A program made the translations under genes and the position numbers. From contig FTLJ01000221.1 in assembly GCA_900155495.1 (NCBI GenBank), positions 1 to 64,000 on the forward strand: a stretch of DNA of 64,000 nt, given 5' to 3'. Source of the stretch: Porogramme epimiltina. Lineage: Eukaryota; Basidiomycota; Agaricomycetes; Polyporales; Polyporaceae. Shown here piece by piece: positions 46,280-61,405 of the stretch (the first letter of the stretch is position 1; every line of letters begins with the position of its first letter). The notes under the pieces are model-generated. The model was given only the letters and a program-made list of their open reading frames with translations. It was not told where the DNA came from and did not search any database.

Positions 46280-49200
46280 TAAAACTTCCTTACCGGCAAG
46301 ATGATGTTTCAAGATGCGCGCTTAGCGATGCAGGGTTTTGTGTAGGCGTGGACGGCAGGGAGAGGAGCAGTACGCCACCTTTAAAGTATCATATACATAC
46401 ATATAACTCACAGTAGAAAACTTCGTACCGAACTTCGAGCGACAGAGCCTACAGAGTAGCGATCCACCACAACCTCGTCGTACGGAAGAATATACGAGTG
46501 CCCATGAGAGCGCTAGATGTACCTAGACAACGTCGTGAGCCAACCGCCGCACCCTCACGTCACATGAACGCCGGACGGCGACCCCACGGACATGGTGACA
46601 CGGCCGACCGGTCCACCGCCACTCAGAGTCGCACGCGCTGCTTGCCTACGTCCGACGCACACGCTACAGCATTGCCCTACATACACGGCGCTGACCGTAC
46701 CGCACACCGCCATCCCGTCCGCCGCCGGGAACGCCGCGGGGCGCACGCAAGCCCACGGTCCGATGACGACTCCCCCCCTCCCCCCCGCCCCGTCTCCAGC
46801 CCTTGACGTGACCCCAGGTGTACCGCACCCGTGTGCCCGATCGTTGGGTGTGCGAGAGCGCGGCGGACGTCGGTGGTGGCGGCGGCGTCGCTGTCGTTTG
46901 TTGAACAGACCGTGGAAATGCGCGTTGTGTGAAAGCGTGATCGATGTACGCAGAGCTTGAGGGAGCGTACACGAGGAGCAGGGGCGACCGGGGATGGTGC
47001 TTGGTCCGTGCGCCTAACGCGGAAGGCGAAATGCGCGGTCCGAGTCGCAGAGGTCCGAGGGGGCCGTTCCTTCTATCCCAGCACAGGCCTCGGTGTGCTG
47101 CGTGATGCGGCGCGGCTTCTCGAGGACGCGATCCCGAGGCACAGAAGCGCGCGCAGCTTCTTCATCTCCTTCTAGATAGCGCGGACGATCCAGGGCGTTG
47201 TGTGCGAGGCCAAGGGACCGTCGCTCAGCGGGGGAGGTTAGCTTTGAGGGATGTAGTTTGAGCGTGAGCAGCCCCGGAGTAAGCGCTGACCCGCGCGAGC
47301 CACGGAGAACCAGGTCGTAGGCGACCGACGGGCCCTGGATGCCCGCCCCAGAGCGCCGCACAAGACGACCCTGTGTATGCGCCTGCTGCGCGATTTGTGC
47401 ACCAGCGGCGAGAGACCGAGGACGGACAGACGTCCGCGGCGGCGGCGATGACGATCACCTTCGCGCGCGCCACCGCCCCGGGCCTGCCAGGCAAGCTTCC
47501 GCATCTGGGCGTCCGCCCTCCGTCCGCGTGGTCGCGTGGGTGCGTCTCCTCTGCGTGGCGTAGGGGGTAGGTGAGAAGGGGTAGGGTGGAAGATGTGCGC
47601 CAGTGCGGACCGGTGCAGCCCTTGAACTGGGGACAGAAGACGCGGACCCCGCGCACTCCGTTCGGAGGACGGTACGCGGCGCGACCGAGCGCGGCGTTGC
47701 GTGCGAGAAGAGGCTCAATCCCTGAGGGGGAGGCGGGCACCCAGGGCTTGCAGAGTCGCGGGCGGTGCGTAACTGGAACAGAAAGGCGTTCAACGGGGGG
47801 AGAGGGCACCGCACGGTCGAGTCGGGGACGCGTCGGGCGCGCCGCAGGCTGCTCGACCGACGTCAAGATGGCGCGCAGCGGATCTCTCTCTCCCTCGCGC
47901 ACCCGCGCGCGCGTGTGTGTGCACGCGCCAGATGTTTGTTCCCTTGTTGGACGCTGTCCGATGTCAAGATGGGTGCTGCGCCGCCGCCGATTGGTGCGCG
48001 CGCAGAACAAGTTGACGCCGCCGGCGAATGGACAGGTCCCCGTGCGCGCGCGCAGCGTCTGCGCTGGTCCGTCCACAATCGCCAGAAAGGGTCCCAAAGC
48101 CGCAGAAGAGATCAAAGTAGGTGATTATTGGTGCGCTGGTGCTGTTTGATGTTAAAGGAGGGGCCGCGAAAGGTGGATGTCGGGTCCGTAGCGGTCACGT
48201 GCCATGTCCCATTCAGCGGGGCGCGCGCCCTAAGATTGGGGACGGGTCAGACGCGATTTCCGGAGGATGCGCGTACGTTACCGACTTACGAGAACGATAC
48301 GCGGGGTCAAAGCCCCAGGACCACACAGTCGGGCGGCGCGAACAGTGGTGATCAGGGTGCGGCACAGGCCAGTGGCAGCTGAATGATACGTCAGTGACGC
48401 CTCGGGCGGCGGAGAAGACGAAGACGGGCTGACCTCATGGACACCGCAAGCACTGAGGCAGGAAGATTAGTGGGCAGGGGCTGATAGGAACAGCGTGCGG
48501 GGATGTGGGTTCCCAGGATATCTGGACACGGAACCCTATCCGGGGGTAGAGATCTGTTGCAAGCATAGCCTGCGGGGCGGCGGGGCGAGTATCCGCTGGT
48601 CCCTTGGGGTTCCATTGAACGGTGCGCGGTACGCGCTGCTCCAATGCTGAATGACCGGTGGCGATCATCATTCTCTCCGAGACGTACATAGCCCAAGACG
48701 AGCCGTCGGTCTTCCAGTGTCAGGCGTGGGCTCCAAACGCACTCCCGGCCGCACGCACACCCGGGCTTAATGAACAGGTACGTCAGCGGCGGAGGTCCGC
48801 CGCCGTCCCGCTCGTCTGATCCGGTGCGAGAGTGATCGTCGTCCAAGGGCGCGGGTCGGGGACCACGGGCCCTGGGGTCAGGTCGGGTGGCGGACGCGCG
48901 CGGCGCCGGGGTGGCGCCAGCGTATATGTAGAGGTCGGCGAGGCCGGCGCGGGGGGCGGTGCGGGGTGGCAGTCGAACAGAGCCGCCGTCGCGCGACGGG
49001 CGGTGCCGCGGCCAGCGTGCGTGGAGACCGCGATTGCTGTCGTCAGGTGGGATCAGCGACTTGTGCTGGGAAGGCGACGGTATCGGGCAATGTGGTTGCG
49101 TGCATCTTGGGGCTTCGACGTCGATGTGCGATGGGCACGTTGAAGGAAGGTTAGTGGGGTGGGGGTTTGTGGTGAAACTCGCGAGCTTGAGCTCTGCCAA

Positions 49201-50661
49201 GACAAATGTTAGAGGTATTAGAGAGATCTCGCCAACTATATAAGTGTGACTCACTGGAGTTGCTAGGCATCCTGTGTAAGAGTACCACATCATATATGCG
49301 TTCGATAGTCGATATGATAGATCTCGCGAAGAGTCTAATACCAAAGTTGGCGTCTGATACAGCTCTGAGTTCTATGCCCTGGAGCGGGAACCTCGCATCA
49401 AAACTACGCTTTACATGGCAGAACTCTCACCTGCAACGCAGCAATGAAACGTGAAAGTGGAGTGAGCGCGGTGGATGCTGCATTCTCCTGTTTCTCGGAG
49501 GTGGAGGGGCGCTCGATCGTGGTGTGCTGGCCAATCGTGAGGTAAGTACGAATGAATCCTAGCCCGCAAGCTCGGTGAGGTAGGCGCTTGACATACCCAA
49601 TCTGGAAGGCGGCTCACTCGACGACCCAGTTGCAATCGACGAGGAGTGATGACATCAAGTGTTGTGCTTCTCCGTCAGCAGGCATAATAGTCGGATTCGC
49701 TATTCGTTGAAAAGCGGGGGAGGACTTCGAGTTTATATTTCATCCACGCGTCCAAAGGATGGCGGACCTCCGCCGTATGTTCTCTCTACACGTGACCGGC
49801 ACTTCGCTGTATTGGGTGCGCGCCGACAATGTTTGTTGCAGCTCGGCCTTTGCAACGGCGTGCTTATCCGGGCGACCCAGCGGGGCGCACCTTCCCCATG
49901 GAGGAGGAGAATTGGATGAGGGTAAATTGTGGCCAATCCCGATGCATCAAAGGTGGCGTGGTGGCGCGGCCGCGGGACGGCGCCTGAAGAAAAGTCTGGA
50001 TGTCCACCGCGATGTCGATGGTGGACGGGAGCGGTGGCTTTGGTGAGCAGTGAAGCAAAATGGCCTCGATGGAGAAGCAGACGCAAGACACATGGGCTGG
50101 AGAGGATTTGGCCACGGACCACCTGGGTTCGGCTGGGGGGGTTGATGATCAGAGGGGCTCCGATAGCCGAGGGGGCGCGAGAAGGATGGGAGAGGACCAA
50201 GAGGGAGTTGTCGCGGACGAGGAATCTGATCCTGATACGGACGGGGGAGTGGAACAGTTCGGGCGTGGGCGTGGGCGGAGCCGGGGTGCAGATCAGTGTG
50301 CGAAAGGGGAGGGAACAGAAGCCGAGTCGACGGAGACAGTCGCGTTGCCGTGTGCGTTGCCAGCGCGTTGCCTGAGAGACAGCGTGGGCGTGCGTTGTCC
50401 GCGCGGGAGCCTACGGGGGGGCGTGTCCTCTCTCCTGGCTCCTGGCGGGTCCCACTCACTGGCAGCCTCGGTACAGGAACAGGCGCCTCCAGCGTCCCAC
50501 TCCTCTGGCGTCTCGGGCTCCGGGCGGCCGGTAAAGGCCGTCGAGCAGACAACAGCATCAGCTCTATATAGCCATCCGCCCGCCGTCCGCCTTTGCTTTT
50601 GTCTGCCGCGCTCGTCCTCGACGCCCTCTCTCCTCTCCTCGCCACCTCGCCCGCTACCGCC
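46280..50661. other. GC-rich gene-poor region, 5' of the MAP kinase
   Basis: About 4.4 kb with many long overlapping frames on both strands, including minus-strand frames at 47225-48115 (296 codons) and 48391-49344 (317 codons). They are Arg/Pro/Ala-rich with no recognisable domain, as expected by chance in GC-rich DNA. It presumably contains the upstream control region of the MAP kinase gene. A small gene cannot be excluded. Confidence 0.4.
50566..50572 (+). promoter_or_regulatory. Candidate TATA box of the MAP kinase gene
   Basis: TATATAG about 90 bases before the start codon at 50662, followed by a strongly pyrimidine-rich leader. Fits a core promoter; there is no other support. Confidence 0.45.
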
Positions 50662-52687
<2,026 letters not shown>

Positions 52688-55318
52688 TTCCCGCCCCGCT
52701 CTCCCGCCCGCGCACACGCACACCCACGCATTGTTCCCCGGCCGTCCCAACGTTTGTTCTCCCCCCCCCATCCGTCTCCATCAACGTCGTTCACGTCAAT
52801 TGTGCTGTCTTGTCCCACTATACGTGCGTCCCCCCGCCCGCTCTTTTGTCACCCAAGAAGCCGCGCTGACGGCGGAACCCGAACCCAGCTTGTCTATTTC
52901 CCTCTCTCCTCCTCCTCATGGCTTCGAAAATGTACACTGCATATCACAAACCCCGTGGACCGATCGATCGCTTCTCCCCGCCCTCCCGCCTGCCCTGCCC
53001 CGCGTGCCGCCTCCCGCTTCTTCTCTTCTCTTCCGCTTCATGATCGTCCCTGTTTTTTTTTGTCTTTTCCTTTTCACTCACAAGAGGTGCACGCGCGCCC
53101 GGTGCCGGCGCCCACGACGACCGCCGCACGCCCAGCGCACGACGAGGGCGATTGGCCGGCGGGACGGCGTCTTTTCCTTGCTGCTTCTCCGTGCGCTCGC
53201 ATGCACGCACGCACGCACGTACATACGCGTACTTGATCGCGCTCGGGGCCGCGAGAGGACTCATTGGCGCCGTCGTTGGGCTGTGGTGTGTGTGTGCGGG
53301 GCGCGGCGGGCGTCCGGCGAAGGAGCTTCGCAGTTTCGAAGCTCGAGGGGCTGGGCAATTACTTAGAGCCGCCCGCGCTTGGGTTTTCTCTCTTTTTGCG
53401 TTGGTGGGGTGACCGTGTGCTGCGGTGGGGGCTGCTAATGCTGCTGTCGTTGCTGTTGCTGTTGCTGTTGATGTTATGTACATTAGGGCGTTTACGAAGC
53501 AAGGCCTTCAGAAGGACGATGTGCGGGCTGCGCGTGTCCTGGTCGGTGGTTTCGGCCTGTGGCTGGGGGGCCTGATGTGCAGCCCACCCACGTAAATGGA
53601 ACTGGAACGCGCGATCGCCGCTGCAACTATTAGGGTCCTCTTGAAGGCACAAACACGACGCCCCATAAGCATGCGGCCTTCATAAGCACCCTAGGGCCTG
53701 CTTGTCTCGCGCGCATTAAGCCACCCGTCGACCCGTCGGCCTGCCAAGCCACAAGGCACCCCGCGCGGCGCACGCACCGGCATCCACGGCCCCCTCACGC
53801 CTCAGGAGCCAGCGAGGATGGAAGAGGCACTTCCTGGGCCAAGGGCGGCAGGTGGGCATGGCGACCGCGCGACGAGCGTGGAGATCGCCATGGCAGCCAA
53901 CTGTGTTCCTGGGTGCTGGTGGCTGCGCGGCAGGTCGTCCCCGTCCTTCCGCCTTGATTCGTGTGTGGCGCGCGGAGGGGGTGCGGGGTGTGCGTGGGCG
54001 GGAACTTGCGCTCGAGTTCGAACTTCGAAGGGAAGCGCGGGAGGTTCGAGGGCGCTCCGTCGGAGGCTGGCCGTGGGGGTGCTGCTCGCCGGATATAGGA
54101 CCCGGGAGGCGTTCCGTACGGGTTGGGGGTGACGTCACTTCTTCTGGTTTTGGAAATTGAGACGCCGGACCACGCGGCTCTTGAACGAACTCTCGGCAAG
54201 CGGGGCGCGTCGCGGACGGCAGACGCGACGACCGTGGCTCTCTCGACGACTTATCCCCTCGAAGACTTCGCCTCTTCCGAACAGGAATCACTTCTTTATG
54301 TTGGTGTTCATGACCTCACGTGTCTCGTATTCGCTGTTTCTGTTGCGCTTCGTCGCGGCTACTGCCTGATAGATGAAAATTCAGACCGACGCTCGCTATT
54401 CCCGAACATTGTCAAGAGAGACAGATGTTTTTTTTTTTGGTATCCGTGTTTATTGCCCTGGAGGGCCGAGCCCTATGGTAGGCATATGCGACAGGGTAGC
54501 TACGGGGTGCGGATGACGAGGGGATCACTGGACAAAAGCCGAGAATACTACGTAGTGGAGGGCGCGGCACGTGCCCCGGGGGGAGGCCCGGGACGCACCC
54601 GCCGGGCAGGCCGGCAGGCGGCGCCCTCGCCATTAGTGTAGGGTGTTGTGTAGTAGAGTAGTGTGGGGCCGAGAATGGAGAAGGAGAAGGAGATGTATCG
54701 TAAAAGCGGCTGCACGGTGCTGCAAGTCCCGACGCCCCCGACCTTCGAATAGGTAGGGCCGTGGGTTATAAACCTGCCGCCCTTCTGGGTGCGCGCACGC
54801 CCCGGGCTTTTGCCTCTTGCCGCGGTTCAGGGGTACGAGCGTCGGTTGCCCCGCCGCCCGTCAGAACTCCCCCACGCCCAGGGCGTCAGGACCGTTCACA
54901 CCGCCGCCGCATGAAGAGAGCAAAAAGAAGAGAAAGAACGAGTCCACCCAGCGCCCCGGGCGAAAAAGCGCCCGGGGAAGAGACAGATGTTGAAACATAT
55001 CGAATACTGGTCAAATTTCTCTTCATCGCACTCCTGTTCTCGAATGTTCCAGATACGGGACCTAAATCCTGACAAAACCTAGGTATGTGGCGTTCCCCTA
55101 TTTGTTCGCGGGATCGAGGGCAAAAGTTTTGCAGGACTCTTCTTCTATCAGCATCCATAGCGGCCGCGTTAAACAGGTGTCTCTGACGCGCGGGCTCCTC
55201 AGCACGCTGCAAGATACACCACCAGGGCTCGACTTTCGTGAGTCTTGCGCTTCTCGTGTAAACATGGTCTTGTAGAGCGTGCTTGCTAACGGTTCGCCAG
55301 CGCTAGAAACGGTCCAGG
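52688..55318. other. Intergenic between the MAP kinase and F-box-like gene 2
   Basis: About 2.6 kb. The first part is the pyrimidine-rich 3' region of the kinase gene. Long frames such as 54123-54641 have no recognisable domain. A T-run lies at about 54428-54439 and a small TTGCTG microsatellite at about 53448-53472. Confidence 0.4.
53448..53472 (+). repeat. TTGCTG microsatellite
   Basis: About four units of the hexamer TTGCTG, within a wider T/G/C-rich stretch. Not within any recognised gene. Confidence 0.7.
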
Positions 55319-57070
55319 ATGTGCGCCTCAGCGACGTCAAACCCTACCTTTGTCGGCACCCTCACGCGCTGCGTGCAGCGTCCCCGCCTCAACTTCGACA
55401 TCCTTCTGGAGGTGTGCAAGTTTCTTCCCGAAGTCCGCGACATCATCTCCCTCTCGACGACGTGCTTCGACCTACGGCGGCCGAGCGTGCGGCACCTCCT
55501 GCTTTCAAGGACTGTCGTGGTGAATTACGACGACGTTCTGGACTCATTCTTCCAGTTCCTCTTCGACGCCGAGGGGACTCGCCCCGTCCTTCTGCGAGAT
55601 CTCAAAATCAAGCTACAAGACTCCAGCAGTCGAGGTCAATCTTACTGGAAGTGGCTGAAGGACATTCCCGCTAGCGACCTGCAAGAATCTTTTCAAACCA
55701 TCCTGTTGCGCACGCCGAATCTGCAGCGCCTAGATCTAGGAGGACCGTCCCACCATCCTGCTTTGTCTCGATCCACCAGCTACAAGGCTGATTTGGCCGC
55801 ATGCATGCCGTTTCGCATCACCCCCGCACTCCTCACATCATTACCATCTTCGTTGAAGACCCTCAAAGGCCTCATCCTCCCCATCAAATCAGGGTATTAT
55901 GAAGACGATGATGACGAGGTAGAAGAATTCGAGATTGAAGATATTTATCCCGAGGACCTCCACCAGTTCGTGGGGCATCTGTCGAGCACCCTCGAGGATT
56001 TGGAGGTCGACGCTCTGAACACGTTCGTCGAGCATGATCCCTCCTCTCCACAATACCCAACGATTCGCTCGCTCCGTGTGGCGGGGCTGTTCGGCATTCC
56101 CGCACTGGACGTTCTCATGCACACTTTCCCCTCCCTCGACCGCTCCCTTACCCTGCTCGTGCCCTCAGAGTGCCGCCGGTCCGAGCTCGACGAATTAGAA
56201 TGGGTCGCTGTTCACTCGCGGAACGTCGAAGGCCAGCAAGATCAAAGCTGGCCGGCCCCGTGGAAGCACATCGACCGCCTCACCTGCGACTCGCAGTTGC
56301 TCTATCTCCTCGGCCTGAAGATCTCTATAGGCCACACGTACCTCCTCATGGACGACCTCTTCGACGACAGGAATACTAAGGATTACCTCGTTGCGGGCTT
56401 GCGCGTGAGCCTCCCGGTGCGCCTTACGCTTGACTTCCTACACGTGGAGTCGACCTCAGACCTGGAGTTCTTCGACGGCGTCTTTCCCGAAGAGCTTGGT
56501 GGTTCGCTCACGCACCTTGCTTTCGGCTTCCAATACAGGGAGGAGCGCCTCCGGAAAAGCATGGGGCGCATCTCGTGGAAGGCGTACAAGCTGTGGTTTT
56601 CTTTCGTGGTGAGCATCTGCCAACGGATCCGCCAGGCTACTTTGATTCTGTTCAGAGCATTAACCTCCGGCGCACTCTAGGACGTCCTGTGCAAGGCTGT
56701 GATCCCCCTCACTCGCCTCACCCACTTACATATCGTTATCTACCGCGATGAGAGGTTCCAGAAGCACTGCTTCTTCGACACTCCCTTTAGGACTATGCCC
56801 GCGCGACTAGCGGCTGTCTTGCCTTCCCTCCAGTACATCTTCGTCACATGCGATCCCGAAAAAATCTACAAGGACGACGGGGTGCAATACGGGCCTGCGA
56901 CCCATGGGTGGCGTGTAGTCAAGTGTCCTCGCTACGACGGGCAGCCCAACGCAGGGGAGGAATCAAGAGAAGATGAGGCTGCCGCGTTCATGCTCGAGAC
57001 AATCCACCATCACAAAGTGGAAGCGCTTCTGAAGGCCGAGGAGCTCGAGGTGTATGATGAAAAAATGTGA
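55319..57070 (+). CDS. F-box-like protein 2, paralogue of 44569-46279
   Basis: Second member of the local F-box-like pair; probable SCF substrate adaptor by family, target unknown. The ATG at 55319 precedes LNFDILLEVCKFLPEVRDIISLSTTCFDLRRPSVRHLL, the F-box-like segment. Similarity to the first copy runs throughout: LQRLDLGG, an acidic patch EDDDDEVEEFEIED with YPEDLHQFVGHLSSTLEDLEVDALNT, and PALDVLMHTFPSLDRSL. The intron at about 56609-56680 (GTGAGC ... CTCTAG) joins LWFSFV to DVLCKAV, exactly where the paralogue has its intron. The second exon ends at 57070, with EELEVYDEKM as the last residues. The C-terminal tail beyond the shared part is about 50 residues longer and charged. It appears intact. 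Confidence 0.7.
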
Positions 57071-57503
57071 GCCCCGTTTACCTATCTGCTTCAACGTCGC
57101 TTTTGTACTTTAGTCGTACGACAGGCAGTCTGACATCCTTTGGCCGTTACAGAAACCCACGGCGGTAATTGTGAAACCACCCCTTTCACGGACTGTGTAC
57201 GCGGCTTGAGCGACCCTCATCTATCTGATTTCTATACGTGTATAGAACCAATAGTCTAGTTTAATCGAGCACCTTGTATCCTTCCTGTTACGTTGGTTGC
57301 GACAGAGAGCGACGAGCGTACACTGGCCTCGGCTGTGGCGGAGTTGCCGCGGCACTGATATGCTTACCGGCCCTGCGCGAAGTCACGTTCACCGCCATTA
57401 CGAGTATCCTGTAAGCCTCCCTCGCACATATTATGAGAGGTGCTCCTGTGCCGTTCCGGTTCAGCGAATGAGGACGGGCCGCTTGCTCGTTGGTTTAAAC
57501 TAG
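57071..57503. other. Convergent 3' spacer
   Basis: Lies between the ends of F-box-like gene 2 (plus) and the WW-like gene (minus). No gene recognised; terminators for both genes are expected here. Confidence 0.4.
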
Positions 57504-60067
57504 CTAATCAACCCATAGAGATCTACAGTGGGTAGTCCATAACTCATAATTAAACATCTTCCCGAGCTTTCGAGAGTAGTTACTAATTGCTATGCCCTTC
57601 GGCCGCCACCTCGGAAAGACTGTCCACCCCACCAACACAGCAATCGCCGTCCACGCAACAGTTGTAACAACGACTCCTACACGACTGGTATCTGAGAAGC
57701 AGAGGGAAGAAAACGCGAGCACAAACGCTACCATGCTGACATACGCATCAGTCGTTGATCTCCCCGCAGTAGTATAGCAATCTCCAGTGAGAAACGCACC
57801 TCCACATCAACATGCCGTACGGCAAACTTAGCATGACGGCGAGCTTTTCCGGGCCAAGCGGGACAGCGTTGTCGCTGTAGGACCATAGAAACGTAGACTT
57901 AATCATCTAGTCAGACTGGGGATCGCATTAAACTTCGCAATACAACACTGCTTACAATTGACACAGTTTCGCTGTGGAACTGCCGCAGCAACAGCAGGCT
58001 GGCAAAGATACACCCGAAGCTCGATAGCGTGGACACGAAGGAGCTGACCCGTGCGACAGCGGCTGCTCCTTCTCCGCTGGTGGCACCTGGTATGGAGAGG
58101 AAGCTGGTATTTGTAGCGAGCAAGACAGTTGCCTACCACAAAGTTGACGTCAGGAACGTGAATTAAGCAGGGACGTTGTGCAGCTGCTGTACGAGAGCCT
58201 TGCTGGAGCTGTGACTGACGACTTGATCTACGCAAACACCGTTAGCAGCCTTCAGATATCCGAGGGGCACATTGAGCATGAGTATGCGGAAGGCTCGGAT
58301 AAACAGGCTTTGAGGAGCCGGCGTGCGGCTGCCGACACTCTGGCCAGCGTTGAGTCTGGCGTGGGTTTGACCATAATAGTCACAGGCGCGGTGATGGTCT
58401 GAAGAGAAATCAGTATAGCACATCTCTACTGACGAAAGGTGGGGGTTACGCCAGAGGTTCATGAGTCGCGCTCAAAGGTACATATAACCAGAGGTATAAT
58501 TAGCCCTGAGGATCCAAAGAGGTCGAATAAACATACCTATAATGGCTGCGGCAGTATCTGTGTCACCCTCTGTAGATCGTCAGTGTAAGGCGAGCGACGG
58601 AACCATGCACAAGAATGGCAACACCTTTCGAAAACTCTATCGAACGGAACATCCTTTCAACTACTGCTTCAGAGTAGGGGTTGGTGGTAAAATGTGAGGT
58701 AATACGATCTAACATCGTACAAGAAAGGGCAGGCAGCCAGATCCAGTTATCAATGGTGCACGAACGGAGGTAAGACCGAAGAACGCACCAACTAAGGCGA
58801 AAGATAATATACTGGTCAACTCGTTGCGAATATCTTCAGTGATGGCCCTACAACGAGGGTACATTTCGACGTGTTTCCTGAGACACAAAGCGTGGGTAAG
58901 AAATAGCTCGAACGGGTTCAGCTACACACCAATATAAAGCCTGTATCTCGTTTCCTATCACAGAATATTAGTGCGCTATGGCAAAGTCCCAGCCACTCGC
59001 TCACTGAAATCATACGGGTTTCTTCCAACCGTCTGTTGAAGGACAAAGAGGTCCGACACTGGGTTTACGTCTTTGATCCAGAACAACACGCGCGCAGCGT
59101 GATCCGCGAAGTAGTAGCACCGGTTGAATCCACCACTGAGGATGCGTGGCTCGAGGAACAGCACTAGATCGTGCCAAGGCGGCAGCAGGAGACCGCTCTC
59201 CGCGACAGTTTGGTAGATCTGCTCCGCGAGCTCCGTGAGGAGGGCTAGGATGGATGAGTTCCGGACGTCGCAGTCGGTGAATATTCGCTGGTTGAGTGGG
59301 ATGGGGGTGTGAGTGTCCGTGGCTCGAGCCAGAGATGGAAGATCGAGCATGATACTTACATTCAATGGGTTGTGGAAATATAGCTTGCCTTCCGGGTGGA
59401 TGCAAGCTATCCATCCATCTGGAACTTGTTTCCTAGCAATCACAAATTGAAGCGGCCATACGTTATTATCAGTGAGAGATATAGAATTAACCAGCTCACA
59501 GGGAAAAATCTGTCGTAACAGGTCTCAGTTCCCACTTCTCTCCGCAGGGAGGGATAGTGGTATCGATGTCGTAGCGTGGAACCTCGGATAAAGGGTATAG
59601 AACCTCTTGTTGGGCTATCATGGGAACATTTAAGTGCGTCGTGACGGTGGTTGCGACGTCATCTCTTGTGATGTTCGAGTTCGGTGTATCTGGCCAACCT
59701 CCTCTCATCAAAGGCGTCGTGGATGGGGCCTGGCTAAGCGAGCTGGTTGGCGGGATAGTCCCGGTCCCGGCAGACGGGTTCATATCACCGGGAGTGCGGC
59801 TTGCTTGCACGACACCGCTCCCAGATTCTAGATCGAGACCGTAAGCGAGGGGTCCACTCAGTACGGTGACCGAAAACTGGTGGATCACATACCTTGTTTT
59901 CTATTTTGACGTTGATTCGCACCTCTGAGTCCACAGCTCGCCCAGAACAAAGCCTTGAGGCATTGCCATACTCTGATTAACGCGACCAGAACGCGTTTGG
60001 TCCCTTTTATGATGGCCAGAAGAGAGGAAAGGGTGCATAGACGCTTTTGAAGAAGGCTCACCGCCAT
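57504..60067 (-). CDS. WW-domain-like membrane protein of unknown function
   Basis: Multi-exon gene of a family I recall as common in Agaricomycetes and often labelled WW domain-containing; no function is known. The chosen start (ATG at 60067, MAVSLLQKRL) gives a short hydrophobic N-terminus. An intron (about 59838-59903) joins RGANQRQNRKQ to SGSGVVQASRTPGDMN. A low-complexity stretch follows, then VPDGWIACIHPEGKLYFHN (about 59420), a WW-like fold with only the first Trp, then IFTDCDVRN...LTELAEQIYQ, YYFADHAARVLFWI (about 59090), LNPFELFLTHALCLRKHVEM (about 58900) and LTSILSFALVG. The C-terminal part has hydrophobic helices, including VSTLSSFGCIFASLLLLRQF (about 58000) and AVMLSLPYGMLMW (about 57820), which splices to SMVAFVLAFSSLCF. 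The stop is at 57504. One donor near 59000 is weak (GTGGCT) and the middle exons are uncertain. Confidence 0.6.
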
Positions 60068-61405
60068 CACCACTTTACGAAAATGCAGCTCGTAGTCCAC
60101 CGCAAGTCGTCGGATACGTACGCGTCGTCTGCGGTGGCCGACTGTCCTATGTACTTGAGGGAAAAGAAATCAGCACCGGCTTACGAAGGTGCTGGCGCCC
60201 CAAAATATCCAGGTTGTTTTTTCCCATCACAGTGGTTCAGCCATGGTTGCTCCCGTCTTACGTCAAACCTGCTTCTATGCCCGTCATTTCAAGTTGCACT
60301 GCGATGACGGATCGAAGCTTGATGCCGTCTGCTCGTTGCGTGTCACGTGCCTGTAGTTCGTCCCCGGCTGACCTCTTGGGGTCGGAGGGAATAGTTTCCT
60401 ACTAGTTACCTTCGATCCTGCTGACCGCGACAAAAGTTTTATGTGATCACTGTGATATCATGGTATCAGCGTCGCGAAAGGCGAGTAGAAGCAAAGAACG
60501 AGATTACCTTCCAAGTCATTCCGAATTCCGCTCGTAATGCGAAAAGACTAGTTCTTCCGTGCGAACACCAGAAGCAGCTCTCGAACAAGCGTCCAGAACC
60601 CTGATGACCGTCGGGAATTGTCGCAGAATGGCCGACACGCTCACACGGTGAGGCCACTGATCGCACAAAAACCGCACGAGATGAAGCCAGCCTCCGGGAA
60701 TCTTCGAAACTCTGAGCCTCGGACCTTCTTGGGCCTCTTCGTGATAAGCTAGACGCGCCTTCGGGGCCGCCTCGCGCAGGAGGCATGCTGTGGCGTCGGG
60801 GTTCGGAACATTTGAAACCTTGAGAGCTGAACTCGGAGGTGGGGCGATCGAACGTACGTACACGCCTGCGCAACGTGTAGGGGAAGTTTGAAAGCGACAA
60901 GAAAAAGGGCGAACGCGCTGTTCTAAATATAATAAGTACACAAGGACGTGGAGGAGGGTGCTAACGAGCGTGGTGTGCGCTGCTCCGTAATGATAGCCAA
61001 GGAGGAATATATCCACTTTCTGGCGAGATTTAGTTGTACAAGTTCTATCGTAAGGAGAGGAAGATTACGGAGGAGCTGCGCGATTTATTCTGGGATAGTA
61101 TGGATAGGATGGATGATGGTGTTACAAAGGTGGTGCGGAGGACGGAGAAGGATTAGGTTTGTGTGTGGGTAGATACGATACGGATCCTCCTTTTCTTTCG
61201 TCGTGGTACATGTACAGGGCCCGTAAAAGGTCCGTCGGGGAAGTGCAAGATGTGCGTGCGTGAATGCGCGTGGGAAGGAGGGGTGAGGATTAGGAGGTCG
61301 AAGATCCGGGCGTGCGTGAAGAGACGTGGAGTGCGTACAAGAAAGAAAGGTGAAACTGAAGCCGGGGGAAGAGGGGGGGAGGGAGGGGAGGAGGATGGTA
61401 GGTTG
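60068..61405. other. Intergenic, nothing recognised
   Basis: About 1.3 kb upstream of the WW-like gene and downstream of the next minus-strand gene. It contains a purine-rich stretch (about 61310-61400). Frames such as 60516-61016 on the minus strand have no recognisable domain. Confidence 0.4.

Noticed and set aside
47225..49344. Two long minus-strand frames (296 and 317 codons) upstream of the MAP kinase
   Set aside because: Arg/Pro/Ala-rich composition, no recognisable domain and equally long frames on the other strand; GC-rich chance frames are the simpler explanation.
54123..54641. A 172-codon plus-strand frame between the kinase and F-box-like gene 2
   Set aside because: No domain, low-complexity end and an internal T-run coding for Phe; not supported by splice sites or paralogues.
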